Below are positions 33,870 to 43,500 of a stretch of 64,000 nucleotides of DNA, piece after piece. The translations under genes and the position numbers were made by a program. Location of the stretch: assembly GCA_039621445.1 (NCBI GenBank), contig CP154954.1, forward strand, positions 12,828,716 to 12,892,715, read 5' to 3'. This DNA is from Euglena gracilis. Its lineage: Eukaryota > Euglenida > Euglenophyceae > Euglenales. Numbering within the stretch: the first letter of the stretch is position 1; each line of letters opens with the position of its first letter. Under the pieces are notes generated by a model. That model was not told the DNA's origin, did no database searches, and worked only from the letters and a program-made list of their open reading frames with translations.

Positions 33870-36800
33870 CAACAAACAAATTAAATATGCCAAACATTTG
33901 AAAAGAAAAAAGTATCAAGTGTAAGTTGTATAGCGGATTTGCATTTCTCAGTTAAAAAGAATCTACTGCTGCACCCACTCCGTCACCGGGAGCATGGCCT
34001 TCACCCAGGTCCCCTGAGAGGATGAAAACAACCACATCAGAATGAAATTGAAGCGGGGAAACATTTCAAATTATATTCTTGTCTATCAACGCATTACCAT
34101 AATGGACATTATTTTTGTCCATTTAGACATGTTTCTCATCCTCTGCAGGTATTATGATGCCAACACCAAGCACACCAGGACGCTATCCACCGTCTCCCAA
34201 CAGCCCGTCTTCTTGTAAACGGTCTTCAACAGCTCCGTCTTCATCGAGTTGTAGGGCACCCCATGTACTTCTCAGCGGCCTCCCGGTTGTAGGTGTCCTC
34301 CTTTAGGAGCCAGTGCAGGCGGTGCCAGCGTCATGTCCATCACATTCCCGTCCATGTCCTGCAGCCTGCCGGGCAGCTGCTGGCACTCCTGTGTGGGTGT
34401 TCTCCTTCACCACTTTGCACTGGAACCTCTCCGTGAAGGCCGGGGGCGCATCGGCGATCGCGGCGTCGGCGATGGCTGCCGCGGCCAGGAAACGATGTTG
34501 TCCACTCAGTATGACCCACTTCCCGGCAGCTGTGCAAAGGATGCCACAGAGAAATTTGCATTCACCCACCTTTACGCAAGCAGTGTATAAAAACAGGGGG
34601 GAAAATGAAGAAATATAAAAGTAATCCGAATCAGTTCTGCATATAATTTGGAGTGAGTGGAAATATCACCTCGGGAAAGCAGACAAAAACACAGGGAGGT
34701 AGGGTGGGCTCCTCTCTCCGGCCACCCAGTGAGCATCAGCTCCTGCGGGAGATTGTTCTTCAGCTCGGTGATGACGTCGTTGACGTGCTCCTGGCAAGGC
34801 CGACGGACCTGCCCCCTGCTCAGGTCATGGTCCACAACCAGCTGCCCGGCTGCAGGGTTACGTCAGTTCTTTCTGGATGAAAATATCCATTTTCCAAGTT
34901 GATGAAGCGTGCTTCCGTTTCGTTTTGAATCACAAATTATTTTTTTGCCTTGCATCGCAACAATAACTGAAACTTAAAGTTGACAACCATGACAATTCAA
35001 TTGAGCTTCGCATTTCTTTTGTTCAGCAGAAGTGCAGCAACCAATGTAATTTTGTTCCCTCTGCAGCCACATCTTCTCGTCCTCCAGCAGCTTCGGAACT
35101 GACTGTCCCTAGACGTCTCCCTTTGACAACTTCATTGGAGGAATGCGTATTTGTCTGCGGGGACAAACAGAGGACAAATATGGACAAATATGGATATAAT
35201 CAACCAATCTCTATGAAATCAAGCTGAAATGAACATAATTTTTTCATTTATTTCGAAAAGGTGTTCTAAAATGCAGCCACGTAGCTTTTCCCCCCCACAT
35301 TTCCAGAGTTGTTTTCACACACACCCTACTTTTAAGTCATTTCCGAAACGCAGCCAAATAGCCTTTTTCCCCTACATTTCCAGTGTTGTTTTCACACACA
35401 CCCTATTTTTAAGTCATTTCCCGTACCAAACAGCACCGTCAGTAAAAAAAAAGAGGAATTTTTCTCACCGTGTTTCCTGCCAAGACTCAGTAGGTTCTTT
35501 TCGGCCTCTGCATTGGGTAGAAGTACGTCATCGTGTGAACCCAGCTTGACCCAAAAGTTGTAGCACGACAGACCACCTCCAAAAGTCACTGCACCAAGAT
35601 GCCAGTGACACACCACTGCTACTCTCCGGGTGGACCGTACAGGGACTCCGGCGGCTCGTATATGCTGCTACCCTCCTCCATCTCCCCCAGTGAGGCTAAA
35701 GACTCTGCCACCTCTCCAGCGTCGTTGTCACCGAAGTGGTTCTCCGCTTCCTACATGTCATGCAAGATATTTCCGCTTCATCAGTGGAGGCAGTGGTGGA
35801 ATTTCTCCTGCTTCAGCCGTGCTTCTTCTGTGTGCCAAGAAGGTGGAGATGGCCTCTTGTCTTTCCTGCAGAAATTCACACAACCAACGTTGTTCTTGAG
35901 CCACTCCTCCACGTCCGATGCGAGGCACTGCCCTCGGATGAGGGTCTGCAAAGAATGCCGCAGGACAGGCAGCAGCTGCTCAGTGGTCATACGTGTTGGA
36001 AGAGGTTCGGGTGCCATCCAGGTGGAGAAGTTCTCTGGGTCCAGCAGCCACTGCACGGTGGTGCTGTCCCTCTTTGGAAATGGACGTTCTCCGGGGCTTC
36101 CAACCAAGCCACGCACACGACGTGCCATCTCCTGTACCAACTGCCGCCAAAGGCTACCATGGCTGTGATGAGCCTCTCCGGAGGGGGCACCAAGGTTCAG
36201 GAACAGCTGTAGCGTAACGTCGAAGCTGGTCACGCGCGGGTTCCGCTGGCAGAGGACAGCCTCGACAGCATGACCTCGCAGCCGGGCAGCCGAGCAGCCG
36301 TCACATCCAGTCTTGCCAGACCAGCAGGGCGAGGGAGATGGTCCGCCGGTATTCCGAGGGCGGCCTTCCGGGAGTCATCAGTCGTTCCAGGTGCATCAGC
36401 AGCAGGAGGCATTTCTGCAGCACCAGACGAGTGGTGGTGCCCTTCACCTCGTCCTCCGGTCTCCCCCTCCAGGTACACTGTCGCACCTCGTGGCCCAGGT
36501 GCAGCAACGCTGGAGAACACCAGGATATTCCACAGCCTCTGCAACAGCTGGTACGGATGCAACCGGAGCATCTCCTGTTGTACAGCTCGCGTAGTCCCTG
36601 AGATTGTCAAGTCCGTCATTTGTGTAGTCAATTGTCAACTGAATTGCAGAAAATTTGTTATTCACATTCACAATTCACCGCCTAACAATCAAAGCAAGCG
36701 GAAGTCCACTTCACTGCGATTTTGTGCCACTCAGATCGGGGCATGACACACTCGCAAGACAACAGAAGGCTGGCAAACAGCTTCTCCATGTACAGCACTT

Positions 36801-38060
36801 TCTAATGGCTCCGCAGACTGCACGTCAGGTGGTGATCACCGGGGGACACTTCCAGGTGGGCCAGGACCGGGAAGAACGCCCGGTACACGATGGCCACCAT
36901 GTGCTTGTACGCGTGCCAGATACCGCACAGCAGGCCAGATAGCGGGACATGTAGTACCGTGATGCCGATGCGGAGTACAGCAGCTGCAGGCACTGGTTGT
37001 GGATGTTCTCATCCACCACGGAGTCTGGCGCCGAGTCAGGTGCTGCAGGGATTTGGCCGTCTGCAGCACAAGCAGGAGGTCCAGGTTGGCTGACACCACC
37101 TGCTCGGTCAGTGACAGTGGACGCCACTGTCACCGACATGCAGGGACCGCATGTCGGTCCGCCGACATCCAGCGGCACCCTGATCGTCTTCTCCGTCAGC
37201 TGCATCCATCGGATTCGACCCACGGCCTGGTGCAGCAGCGGCAACGCAGTACAGCAGGAGGAGGCCACAACTTCCAGGTTGCCGGTGAGCTCGCTCAGTT
37301 CTGGATGTCCTGGAGACACCGGGAAGCTCACGGAACGTGTCCTCATTCCCTGGCACAGCAACACGTTCTCCAGCTGCGGAAATCATCCCCAGTGAGTAGT
37401 ACATGTGTTACCTGCCAGGCAATCATTTAGCACCTCAGACCCAAAGATTACCATCAAATTATCATTTGTCGGCAATCCGCTTCATACTGCCAAATAGCAA
37501 AAATAAATCTTGTTTCTGTATTGCTAAACGTGATATGAAACTCATTTAAATATGGTGATTGTTCATACCCAACCTGTGATTGTATAAAGTACCCTGCACT
37601 GATCCGAAAGCCGTGAGGTTCTGGCTCAGGTTCGGCATCGTTGGGCCTGTTCCCCACCAGCAGCCAGCAGAAGTTGTCCAGCCAGAGGATGATTTGGTGG
37701 TTCCACAGGGAGGATGTTCCGCACATCCGCCGCTGCCCGGGCTGCCACCGGCTCCTCCGTGCGACCCACAATACCGGTGTGTCGCAGTGTTCCCTGCGTT
37801 CCTCTCGGAAGCAGCTGCAGCGTCCGCATGCTGGGAGTGTTCTGCGTCATCGTACTGGGGTCCGCGAAGGGCTGCGCCTGGCGATGCAACGTACACCACA
37901 CAGTGTACGTCCCAGTGGCCAACCACCGAGGATGGCGAGACACGACCGCAGGAAGACCTCCCGCACCGCGTCCACTGTGTGAACGCCGTGCATGGTGTGA
38001 ACGCCGATTCAGCACCATGCAGCACAGTGCCACTATGGCTTGGGCCCCTGCCCCTGTGTC
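33157..38060 (-). CDS. Gene G1: multi-exon protein with a ParB/Spo0J-like domain, family unrecognised
   Basis: Reading leftward, the gene combines an N-terminal part with an LWLDNFC motif (37,593-38,060), an exon with IWHAYKH (36,840-37,373), exon A (35,889-36,597), exons B-E, a ParB-like exon F (34,152-34,529), a lysine-rich exon (33,487-33,762) and a terminal exon ending at 33,157. Six consecutive exons, A to F, join in phase through introns of 138, 47, 370, 192 and 140 bp, all GT-AG. The frame then runs unbroken from about 36,265 to about 34,395 once spliced, roughly 330 residues. Frameshifts remain in the N-terminal exons and in the second half of exon F, so the gene is decayed or the sequence has uncorrected indels. 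Function is unknown; ParB-like folds bind or cut DNA or nucleotides, so DNA binding is an inference. The start codon was not located. Confidence 0.6.
33487..33762 (-). CDS. G1 lysine-rich C-terminal exon
   Basis: The acceptor CATTCCAG gives 33,762. One frame reads EGTEATPASPTEEEPPPKQG. After a seven-G run the coding sense moves to AKESKSKETKESQEKPKEKE and DKPHKKVKDTFKKGARGSAS, ending PPERVAHKEWCKSS. The same G-run length occurs in both arms. The basic low-complexity tail could serve nuclear localisation or nucleic-acid binding. It may splice at GAGTG|GTGCAA into the terminal exon rather than stop at 33,487. Confidence 0.45.
   Translation of the reverse strand, partial: RGRRRPRHHPRRRSPHPSRVAGGAKESKSKETKESQEKPKEKESKDKPHKKVKDTFKKGARGSASSQPARHSESSLEPPERVAHKEWCKSS
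33811..33862 (-). repeat. (CA)n microsatellite in the right arm of palindrome 2
   Basis: Mirror of 26,915-26,962, four bases longer. Confidence 0.95.
34152..34529 (-). CDS. G1 exon F (ParB-like core with GQHR motif and HTH-like segment)
   Basis: The acceptor TTTGCACAG gives the start. The peptide AGKWVILSGQHRFLAAAAIA, then FTERFQCKVVKENT, corresponds to the strand, G-x-H-R turn, helix and strand of ParB N-terminal domains. KENT sits where ParB proteins carry their E-N-x-x-R. After a frame shift it continues QLPGRLQDMDGNVMDMTLA, and after another HWLLKEDTYNREAAE and GVPYNSMKTELLKTVYKKTG, which resembles the helix-turn-helix that follows in Spo0J/ParB. The shifts may be decay or indels. The left arm (26,251-26,626) reads through EAAEVHGVPYNS where this arm carries GAGAAG and loses the frame. 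Confidence 0.65.
34670..34849 (-). CDS. G1 exon E (start of the ParB-like domain)
   Basis: 180 bp between ACCCTGCAG (acceptor) and TCCCGAG|GTGATA (donor): two bases, 59 codons and one base. The peptide GQLVVDHDLSRGQVR is followed by HVNDVITELKNNLP and then QELMLTGW. A strand with SRGQVR followed by an H-V...L helix is the usual N-terminal half of ParB/sulfiredoxin-like folds. The outer edge of palindrome 2 (34,834) falls inside this exon, so the left-arm copy loses its first five codons. Confidence 0.65.
34835..35468. other. G1 introns and flanks beyond palindrome 2
   Basis: Apart from exon D this interval is intronic on the minus strand. It contains a locally duplicated phrase: TTTTCACACACACCCTA-TTTTTAAGTCATTTCC appears at about 35,312 and again at about 35,390. 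Confidence 0.5.
35042..35098 (-). CDS. G1 exon D
   Basis: 57 bp: two bases, 18 codons (PKLLEDEKMWLQREQNYI) and one base. The donor is ATTG|GTTGCT (35,042) and the acceptor is CAGTCAG (35,098). The phase matches both neighbours, giving a predicted helix leading into the strand LVVDHD of exon E. Confidence 0.55.
35469..35588 (-). CDS. G1 exon C
   Basis: The acceptor TTGGTGCAG gives 35,588 and the donor CACG|GTGAGA gives 35,469. Two bases, 39 codons and one base make 120 bp exactly. The peptide runs TFGGGLSCYNFWVKLGSHDD then VLLPNAEAEKNLLSLGRKH. The preceding intron is only 47 bp, the shortest proposed here and the least certain. Confidence 0.6.
35636..35750 (-). CDS. G1 exon B
   Basis: It lies between ACATGTAG (acceptor) and TACG|GTCCAC (donor) and encodes 38 codons plus one base, beginning EAENHFGDNDAGEVAESLAS and ending SIYEPPESLY. 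It starts in phase 0 as exon A requires and hands one base to exon C. It is acidic and probably a disordered linker. One of the short GAAGCGG hairpin motifs is embedded in its first six codons. Confidence 0.55.
35889..36597 (-). CDS. G1 exon A
   Basis: The acceptor ACAATCTCAG|GG gives 36,597, and the exon ends AACAAC|GTTGGT at 35,889 in phase 0. The reading is TTRAVQQEMLRLHPYQLLQ with RLWNILVFSS; a frame shift at about 36,515; LLHLGHEVRQCTW and EDEVKGTTTRLVLQKCLLLL through to LLVWQDWM; a second single-base shift at about 36,307; then HAVEAVLCQRNPRVTSFDV, PENFSTWMAPEPLPTRM and ASDVEEWLKNN. From the second shift to the end (about 130 codons) the frame is intact. No known domain is recognised. 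Confidence 0.5.
36840..37373 (-). CDS. G1 exon with IWHAYKH motif (frameshifted)
   Basis: The acceptor TTTCCGCAG|CTG gives a start at 37,373, and CCCCCG|GTGATC ends it at 36,840. The reading runs ENVLLCQGMRTRSVSFPVSP, RIRWMQLTEKTIRVPLDV, then EQVVSANLDLLLVLQTAKSL, DENIHNQCLQLLYSASASRY and GIWHAYKHMVAIVYRAFFPV. Three frames are used in turn, so at least two indels separate them. The dense run of hydrophobic and charged residues and the absence of stops between the switches argue for true coding origin. Confidence 0.45.
37593..38060 (-). CDS. G1 N-terminal exon region with LWLDNFC motif (frameshifted)
   Basis: Coding-like minus-strand sequence appears in successive frames: TVDAVREVFLRSCLAILGG, then ADPSTMTQNTPSMRTLQLL and RHTGIVGRTEEPVAARAAAD, then NHQIILWLDNFCWLLVGN and RPNDAEPEPEPHGFRIS. 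At least two frame changes are needed to join them. A donor CAGG|GTACTT would end the exon at 37,593. The D-N pair after a hydrophobic strand is reminiscent of catalytic strands in some nuclease folds, but I cannot assign it. The upstream limit is uncertain, and further exon-like islands exist up to 40,230. Confidence 0.4.
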
Positions 38061-38159
38061 ACGTCATGAAACAGGTCCCATCCGGAACCTGGCTGACCAC
38101 AATGTAAATAAGCTCGAAGGTCCCGAATGTTCAGGACCAGTTCCACGGACAAAAAAGTG

Positions 38160-40400
38160 AACACATTATGGCCAAGGAAGAGGATCACCGCTTCCTTATT
38201 GTAATTTGCAAACCTGGAACTCTAGAGACATAAAAAAAAGTTTATCTGTTTATGTATGAAGCAGTTTTACGCTTCATTTGAATGCTACTGGTGGTTTTTT
38301 AGGTGCTGTTTGGCAAGTGTACCTTGATTTCAGAAACAACAGGTGCAACATGGCATTGGTTTTTTTAATTGGCTCATCCGGAGCACGATGCAAGGTAAAA
38401 TCCTTCCCAAAACACAAGTACCCGGGAATTTACCATGAATTGGTGTGGATGGTGGAACAGCCGCCGAAACGTTCAGTAAAAATCTTTGCGAGACAGAAGC
38501 GTAGGGTTGGTTTCGGTAATTTTTGTTTGTTTTTTTTCTGCAAGCGGAAAAACGCTTCCCTGAAACTCGCATTTCGAAGTAATACGCGTATTTTGTATTT
38601 TGTTCCAACCGCGCGTGGTCGCTGTCGTTACTCCAACCTGCATGACCGCCTGCGTGACCACAGTCACCACCTCCCCTGCGGCTGCTGACGTGATCACTGT
38701 TACTACCTGTATCTTGATCTCAGTGTATACGTGCTGTGCCAACTTCCCTGTGATGAGTGACAGGGACACCAGGAAAACTGCTTTTGGTATATACTGGTGC
38801 TGTAAAAAATGCGCACAAGCCGTCTTGATGATCCCGACTGCCTGCGTGATCACAGTCATTACCCTCATATACGGCTTCATATCGAAGCGGATTCCCACTG
38901 CCTGTGAAAGCAAAAAGTAGACCCGCATTGGTGTGGCACAGCAGACATTGTGTGGAAGGGGTGGGCAGTCCCCGCCGCACAGGGTCCGTGCCCACAGCCA
39001 GTCCGGTCCGCTGAGGCCATGCCTGTAAACTGAATGTGTGTTGTTTGGGCAGTTTAGTATTTTGTGGTCACAGCGCTTGGTATGAACAATCAAAATCGCG
39101 TTTCAAGTTGTAGGTGAATCAGTTTTCCGCTTCATTTTTTCGATTTATAAAACAAATGTACAGGTAAAAATAAAGTGATGGTAAAAGCTCCTCGAAGTTC
39201 ACGGTTGCGGAGGATTTCTCATGGACTCGATGAATTCTGTATGGAATGCTTAGAAACATACACAATTTGCTGTGGACTGATTTCGCTTGTGGCCCACCGC
39301 GCGTATTTACTCAACTATGCACCTGGAGAAGAACAATGTGACCATGATGTTTTGACAGTGCTTGATACTGGTAAACAATTGTGTACTTTGTGAGTAACAT
39401 TTCAATATAATTGTTCGCCAGTTACAGAGGAAGCGGAAAAACACCTCTTGTTCAGTTTACTGCTGTGTTTTGTGTTGATCCGGAAAGGGGTTGGATTGAA
39501 ATGTTGTTAACCGTTCAACGATTGATTGAAACAGAAAGTGCACTCAGCATTCTTCAGCACGTATTGTAGTTTGTGAATCCAGAACAACGGGGAGCCTGGA
39601 CTGTACGCCTGCCCGGTCCAGCGAAAGCCGTAACCGAACCCCTGGCGACCATGCACCGTTCAGGGGTATGGGGAAGTGAAATGGACCCGGTCCAGCCTGT
39701 CCCCTTTTTTGTTTGCAATTCAGCGTCATTTGGCACCACATTTGTGTTTCTTACTGTTTCATTACGCAGAAAACCGCTTCCTCAGCCGTATATGACCTAT
39801 TTTTCATCGACCTACGAATGTGTCTCGCACACCAATCAACCGCTAAACTGCTGAGTGCACCGTCAACCCCGAAGGTGAGTGACCGGTGCATTTCAGGTAC
39901 AAGATGATTTTGTCTACGGTAGTGCAAGGCGGGGAGCCACGGGGCTGCCGGGTGCCTGCTTCCGCCGCATGCGGCTCTGGCAGCCAACAGGTATACCCGA
40001 CACCGACGGTGGCCAACGTCGGTGTCAGCGAGAGTTAATGACAAAGGATGAACGTGGTCTCTCCTCTTTTTCAATTTGCAATGATGTGTTTCTCTTAATG
40101 TTGGTGCTGTTCTGTTTTCAGCAATATCATGTGTTGCAGTATCCGTGAAGCGGTATTCCGCTTCGTTGCTTCGTTGTGGTTTATGCTTTATTTTGCCATT
40201 ATATTTTTTGGTAAGTAGTGTACATAGCAAAACTAGTTAAAGCCACTTAGTACCTATCTATCTGTTTCTAAGGTGTTTATTGGGGATGTTTGTATGCTTA
40301 CAGACATATTTGCTACTATCTTTTAGTGTTACGTATTTCTTTCTGATTTTACATTAAAATATATTTTAAAATTCATTGAAGCGTTTTTCCGCTTCATCGA
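38160..40400 (-). other. Upstream of G1: exon-like islands, unresolved
   Basis: Several minus-strand islands look coding but have no clear splice partners: 39,093-38,473 (206 codons, with repeated VVTVITS / VVTVVTQ phrases), 39,739-39,554 (KGTGWTGSISLPHTPERC) and 40,230-39,751 (MHRSLTFGVDGALSSLAVDW). The plus strand carries a consensus donor CCGAAG|GTGAGT at 39,873 followed 24 nt later by TTTCAG, so it is an alternative. They may be further 5' exons of G1, another decayed gene, or chance. Confidence 0.25.
38473..39093 (-). CDS. 206-codon frame with Val/Thr repeats, hypothetical
   Basis: The frame contains three related phrases, MTVITQAVGI, VVTVITSAAAGE and VVTVVTQAVMQVG. They come from a DNA repeat of the type GTGATCACAGTCATTACC (38,658, 38,690 and 38,845). 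It ends ...TNPTLLSRKDFY. The DNA repeat could itself generate the open frame, and no domain is recognised. Confidence 0.2.
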   Translation of the reverse strand: MIVHTKRCDHKILNCPNNTHSVYRHGLSGPDWLWARTLCGGDCPPLPHNVCCATPMRVYFLLSQAVGIRFDMKPYMRVMTVITQAVGIIKTACAHFLQHQYIPKAVFLVSLSLITGKLAQHVYTEIKIQVVTVITSAAAGEVVTVVTQAVMQVGVTTATTRGWNKIQNTRITSKCEFQGSVFPLAEKKQTKITETNPTLLSRKDFY

Positions 40401-40499
40401 CTCCATCGTCGTATACGTGTAAAAACTTTCTTCGTCCAGTGCAATTTAAAAAATTTGACCGTTTTTGAGAACAATTTTACCGGTTTCTGGAATGCAGTC

Positions 40500-41616
40500 A
40501 AAATTTTCATGGGCAATTTACACCGCTTCAAATTGAGGTGAAAACCCCAAAAACAACCATTTTTGGCCATTTTGGACCCTTTTCATCAATTTTTTTTCAC
40601 GTTACAGGCCGGTTTTCATTGGCCTGCTGAGGTTTTATTGCCACTCACCCCCCTGGGGGGCGTCCACTATCCGACTGGCAGGTGTTTGCTGGAAAAACAG
40701 TTCTCCCAAGGGGGTAGGGGTCCACCTTAAGAAATTCCGGGCGTAGATTTACGACGCGGCTGAATTAATCAAAAAAGTCATTAAATTGAATTATCGAACA
40801 TTCAAAATATTGTGTGCCTAAAAAAGTAGAGAGCATGGCGCATTCTCATTCTCTGACAAATTCCCAGAGCTCTGATGGCCAAAAAATGAACGAGAATGTC
40901 ACAAGCATCATTGTGTGGTTTTGAAGCATGATTGTTTTGTGTTGGCACACCCTGCTTAATTATTTGCTGGCTGGATTCAGAATGAACAATGGAACTATCA
41001 GGAGCCATGTAAGGGACCACATGCACAGTAGTCTAGGGCTGCTGAAGCTCTTGCAATCCCATCACCGCCAGTTGGCCGTCCAAGTCGGCAGAACTTTTGC
41101 AGAAAGTTGGTGCGGTGTATTTAGGTGCATTTAATGACATTTGAACTCCAAGCTTCCAAGCCAAAACACCCTTGTTGGGTTTTATACCAATTTTATAAAT
41201 ATTTCATAATTATCATATTCCCGGGCTCTGGGTTTCTAGATTCTAGGTCCAATCCATCTGAAATCCAATTTTCCCCTGTTTTCTTTTTATCTTTTATGCC
41301 AAACAGGGCTCCTGGTTTCAAAGTGCCAAGCTGTTTTGGTTGACCCAGTGCGATTGAACCCAATGTGTGTGATTGAGCATGCAACTTTTTAATACACCAC
41401 CGTTGTGTGACGAAAAAAATTGCCTTCCCCCCTTTTTTGGTGGTTCTAGTAACGCGTCTCGGTCTTGGTTTCTTTCTGTATTTTTTTTTGTAGAATTTCG
41501 CCAGGCAAAAAATTCATTACAGCAAAGTGCGAAACGTTCGATGAGTCATCCCCACTTTATTGTTCCGAAAAAGCAAGGGCTCTTCAAGTGTGCGTGTGTA
41601 TGTGAGTATGAGTGTG

Positions 41617-41649
<33 letters not shown>

Positions 41650-43080
41650 TTATGGTGTATGTACAAGCATAAATAGTTTGGGCGTCCAAAGTCGGGGGAC
41701 AGAGAGCGCATCATTTGGGAGGTTCATTATTTGATCAGAAAAAATCATATTGAAAATAATGATATCCGCACTTTTTGATATTCATTTCATTTTTTTCGAT
41801 ATTTCCCATATTTGTTGGTCCAGTATATTTTTCCAAAATATGTTTGTTCTTTTATGTGTCTTTTTTTTGAAGAAGAAGATTGATGTTTCCCCCTGGCCAG
41901 GGTCCATTATTTGCGGATATTTGGAAGGGGCGTGCATGGTGGTGATGAATGGTGAAGTTCAAAATTATTATTATGTGGCAGGGTGAAGTTTGTGCCCCCC
42001 AAGGTGGTCTCAGGTATACAGAAGGATAGTGTTACGGTTGCAATTTTCCGGTCTAAGATTTCTTTGTATATTTCTGGACAGCAGTATTTTATGAAAGCTG
42101 TGTATGAATTGCACAGAATGTTTATTCTCGAAAGGGGCAGGGGATTGGTTAGGAACAGGTTTAGGGTTCCCCCCCGTTGGCGTTCTTCCCTCGTAGATTT
42201 GCTCGATGTCAGACTGGTTGAGTTCTTGCCAACAGTGTCGGGACAATCAGAATTCATAACAGTAATGGCAATTGTCTTGTGTCAGAAGCAGGCGGCTATT
42301 CCAGACATTGGGAGCAGAATGACCCTGGATTTGCCTTGCACACCCCACTCCCTCCAGCCCAACCAGCTCGGACAGCAGTGTTGGGACCTCCGGTCCCTTC
42401 GGCTGGAGCCCTCCGCTCACCCTGGCGGTGACCGTGCCACCCATGCCTCCACGGTGGTCGTGCCGCTCCATCGATTGCCACCGAATCCGCCTTATCATGA
42501 AAACCACACAACTGCAAATACTGGAATTGTTGAAGAAAATGAAGGGATCCTTAATTTGAGAAACAGAAAGGAGATGGAAAATTACTGGTTTTATCTTACG
42601 CTTCCGGGAGCATACTGTAATGTGCAGTGTGCAGAGGTATTATATTAAAATTTTTATAATAAAATTTTCATATCAATTAATTATTTACAATATTGTTTGT
42701 GATAGCATATACCAATCGTTGGAGGAGCGAATTTGTCAGGCAAGGACCGTTTTCAGTAAAGGTCAAGGTAAACCTTGCCTTCTTTGCTTGCGCACTGATA
42801 AGTTTTTTCCAGCTTTTTTTGAATATTTTTTCAGGCTCTCAATCATGTCTCAGGCTTTTTTACGACAGTGCAATTGTGTGTGCCAAACAAATGTTATTGC
42901 CGAATTGTATGCCACGCCACAGATAGCCCCCCCCCCTTCTGGAGAAGCCCCCCCATTTCACAGCAGAACCCTCTGACGAGGGCTGCCCCACTGAATTACA
43001 AAAAAAACCAGGTTTGTTTCTGCAGCAATGATGTCCTGAATTGTACAGTGTCACCTGGGAATCTATCCCCCCCCTCTATA
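40500..43080 (+). repeat. Dispersed repeat B, copy 1
   Basis: It matches 47,990-49,925 in the same orientation. Anchors are TGGCCATTTTGGACC (40,564), CAGCCCAACCAGCTCGGACA (42,355) and CGAGGGCTGCCCCACTGAAT (42,976). Reading frames across the conserved 42.3-42.5 kb core acquire stops in the other copy. GT tracts (41,588-41,650) and TA-rich sequence lie inside. Only the 42,850-43,010 part looks exon-like. Confidence 0.8.
41588..41650 (+). repeat. (GT)n tract in repeat B copy 1
   Basis: Interrupted GT/GTAT run; the counterpart tract in copy 2 is 48,675-48,714. Confidence 0.9.
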
Positions 43081-43340
43081 TCTCTCTCTGTGTGTGTGCC
43101 TGCGCGCATCAATATTTCTTTCTTTTGTTGGAATTTCCAAAGTTATCTTTAGGCAGCCCTGAATTAAAGATGTTATTTCTTTGCTGCCCCGAAACGCCTT
43201 TTCGATCTCTTTGTGTCACGTTGCTCAATTTCTTTTCATATTTAATGGTGTTTGGCTCTGCCCGAACGTCGTCGCCCAACAGCAGCGCAGCGAAGCTGTT
43301 GATGCTGAGGCTGTTTATCTGCATCTGCTGCGCCTAGTTG

Positions 43341-43500
43341 TCACCCCCGGCCAGCTGCCGCACTCCGACAGGGGGTGCCGTACTTTAGCACCCATACCGG
43401 TACCGCCCTGGCACCTCCCGCCGCTCTTTCTAGATGTCCTCCGCCATCTTCTTCAGGACAGCCGTGAGGTGCTGCCCTCCAACGACGACATACTCCCGGT
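43341..43500 (-). pseudogene. G2 ParB-like exon
   Basis: After a polypyrimidine tract and CCGTCACAG the exon opens with two bases and then REYVVVGGQHLTAVLKKMAE, then (shifted) AVPVWVLKYGTP, then (shifted) VRQLAGG. G1 exon F has the same acceptor phase, GQH one residue further from the acceptor, and the matching FQCKVVKENT. This shared intron position and motif order tie the two loci together. Confidence 0.6.

Larger units (their letters stand above)
31895..34834 (-). repeat. Palindrome 2, right arm (2.9 kb; contains the 3' half of gene G1)
   Basis: This is the inverted partner of 25,946-28,874. Beyond its outer edge (34,834) the G1 coding sequence continues without interruption, which marks this arm as the parental one. 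Confidence 0.95.
26715..40395. repeat. Family of short GAAGCGG...CCGCTTC hairpins
   Basis: Imperfect palindromes of about 18-29 bp recur at 28,058, 28,376, 28,487, 28,821 (each mirrored in 31.9-32.7 kb), 34,904, 35,733, 36,694, 38,258, 38,541, 39,116, 39,427, 39,767, 40,147 and 40,378. Half-motifs occur at 26,725, 27,369, 35,770, 37,475 and 38,187. The clearest is GAAGCGGTATTCCGCTTC at 40,147-40,164. Most lie in introns or flanks of gene G1. I did not notice them outside this interval. Confidence 0.65.

Noticed and set aside
42247-42510. Conserved minus-strand frame shared with 49,024-49,317 (LLSELVGLEGVGC)
   Set aside because: Non-synonymous differences are as frequent as silent ones, and the other conserved frames of the same DNA contain stops. 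It behaves as a non-coding dispersed repeat.
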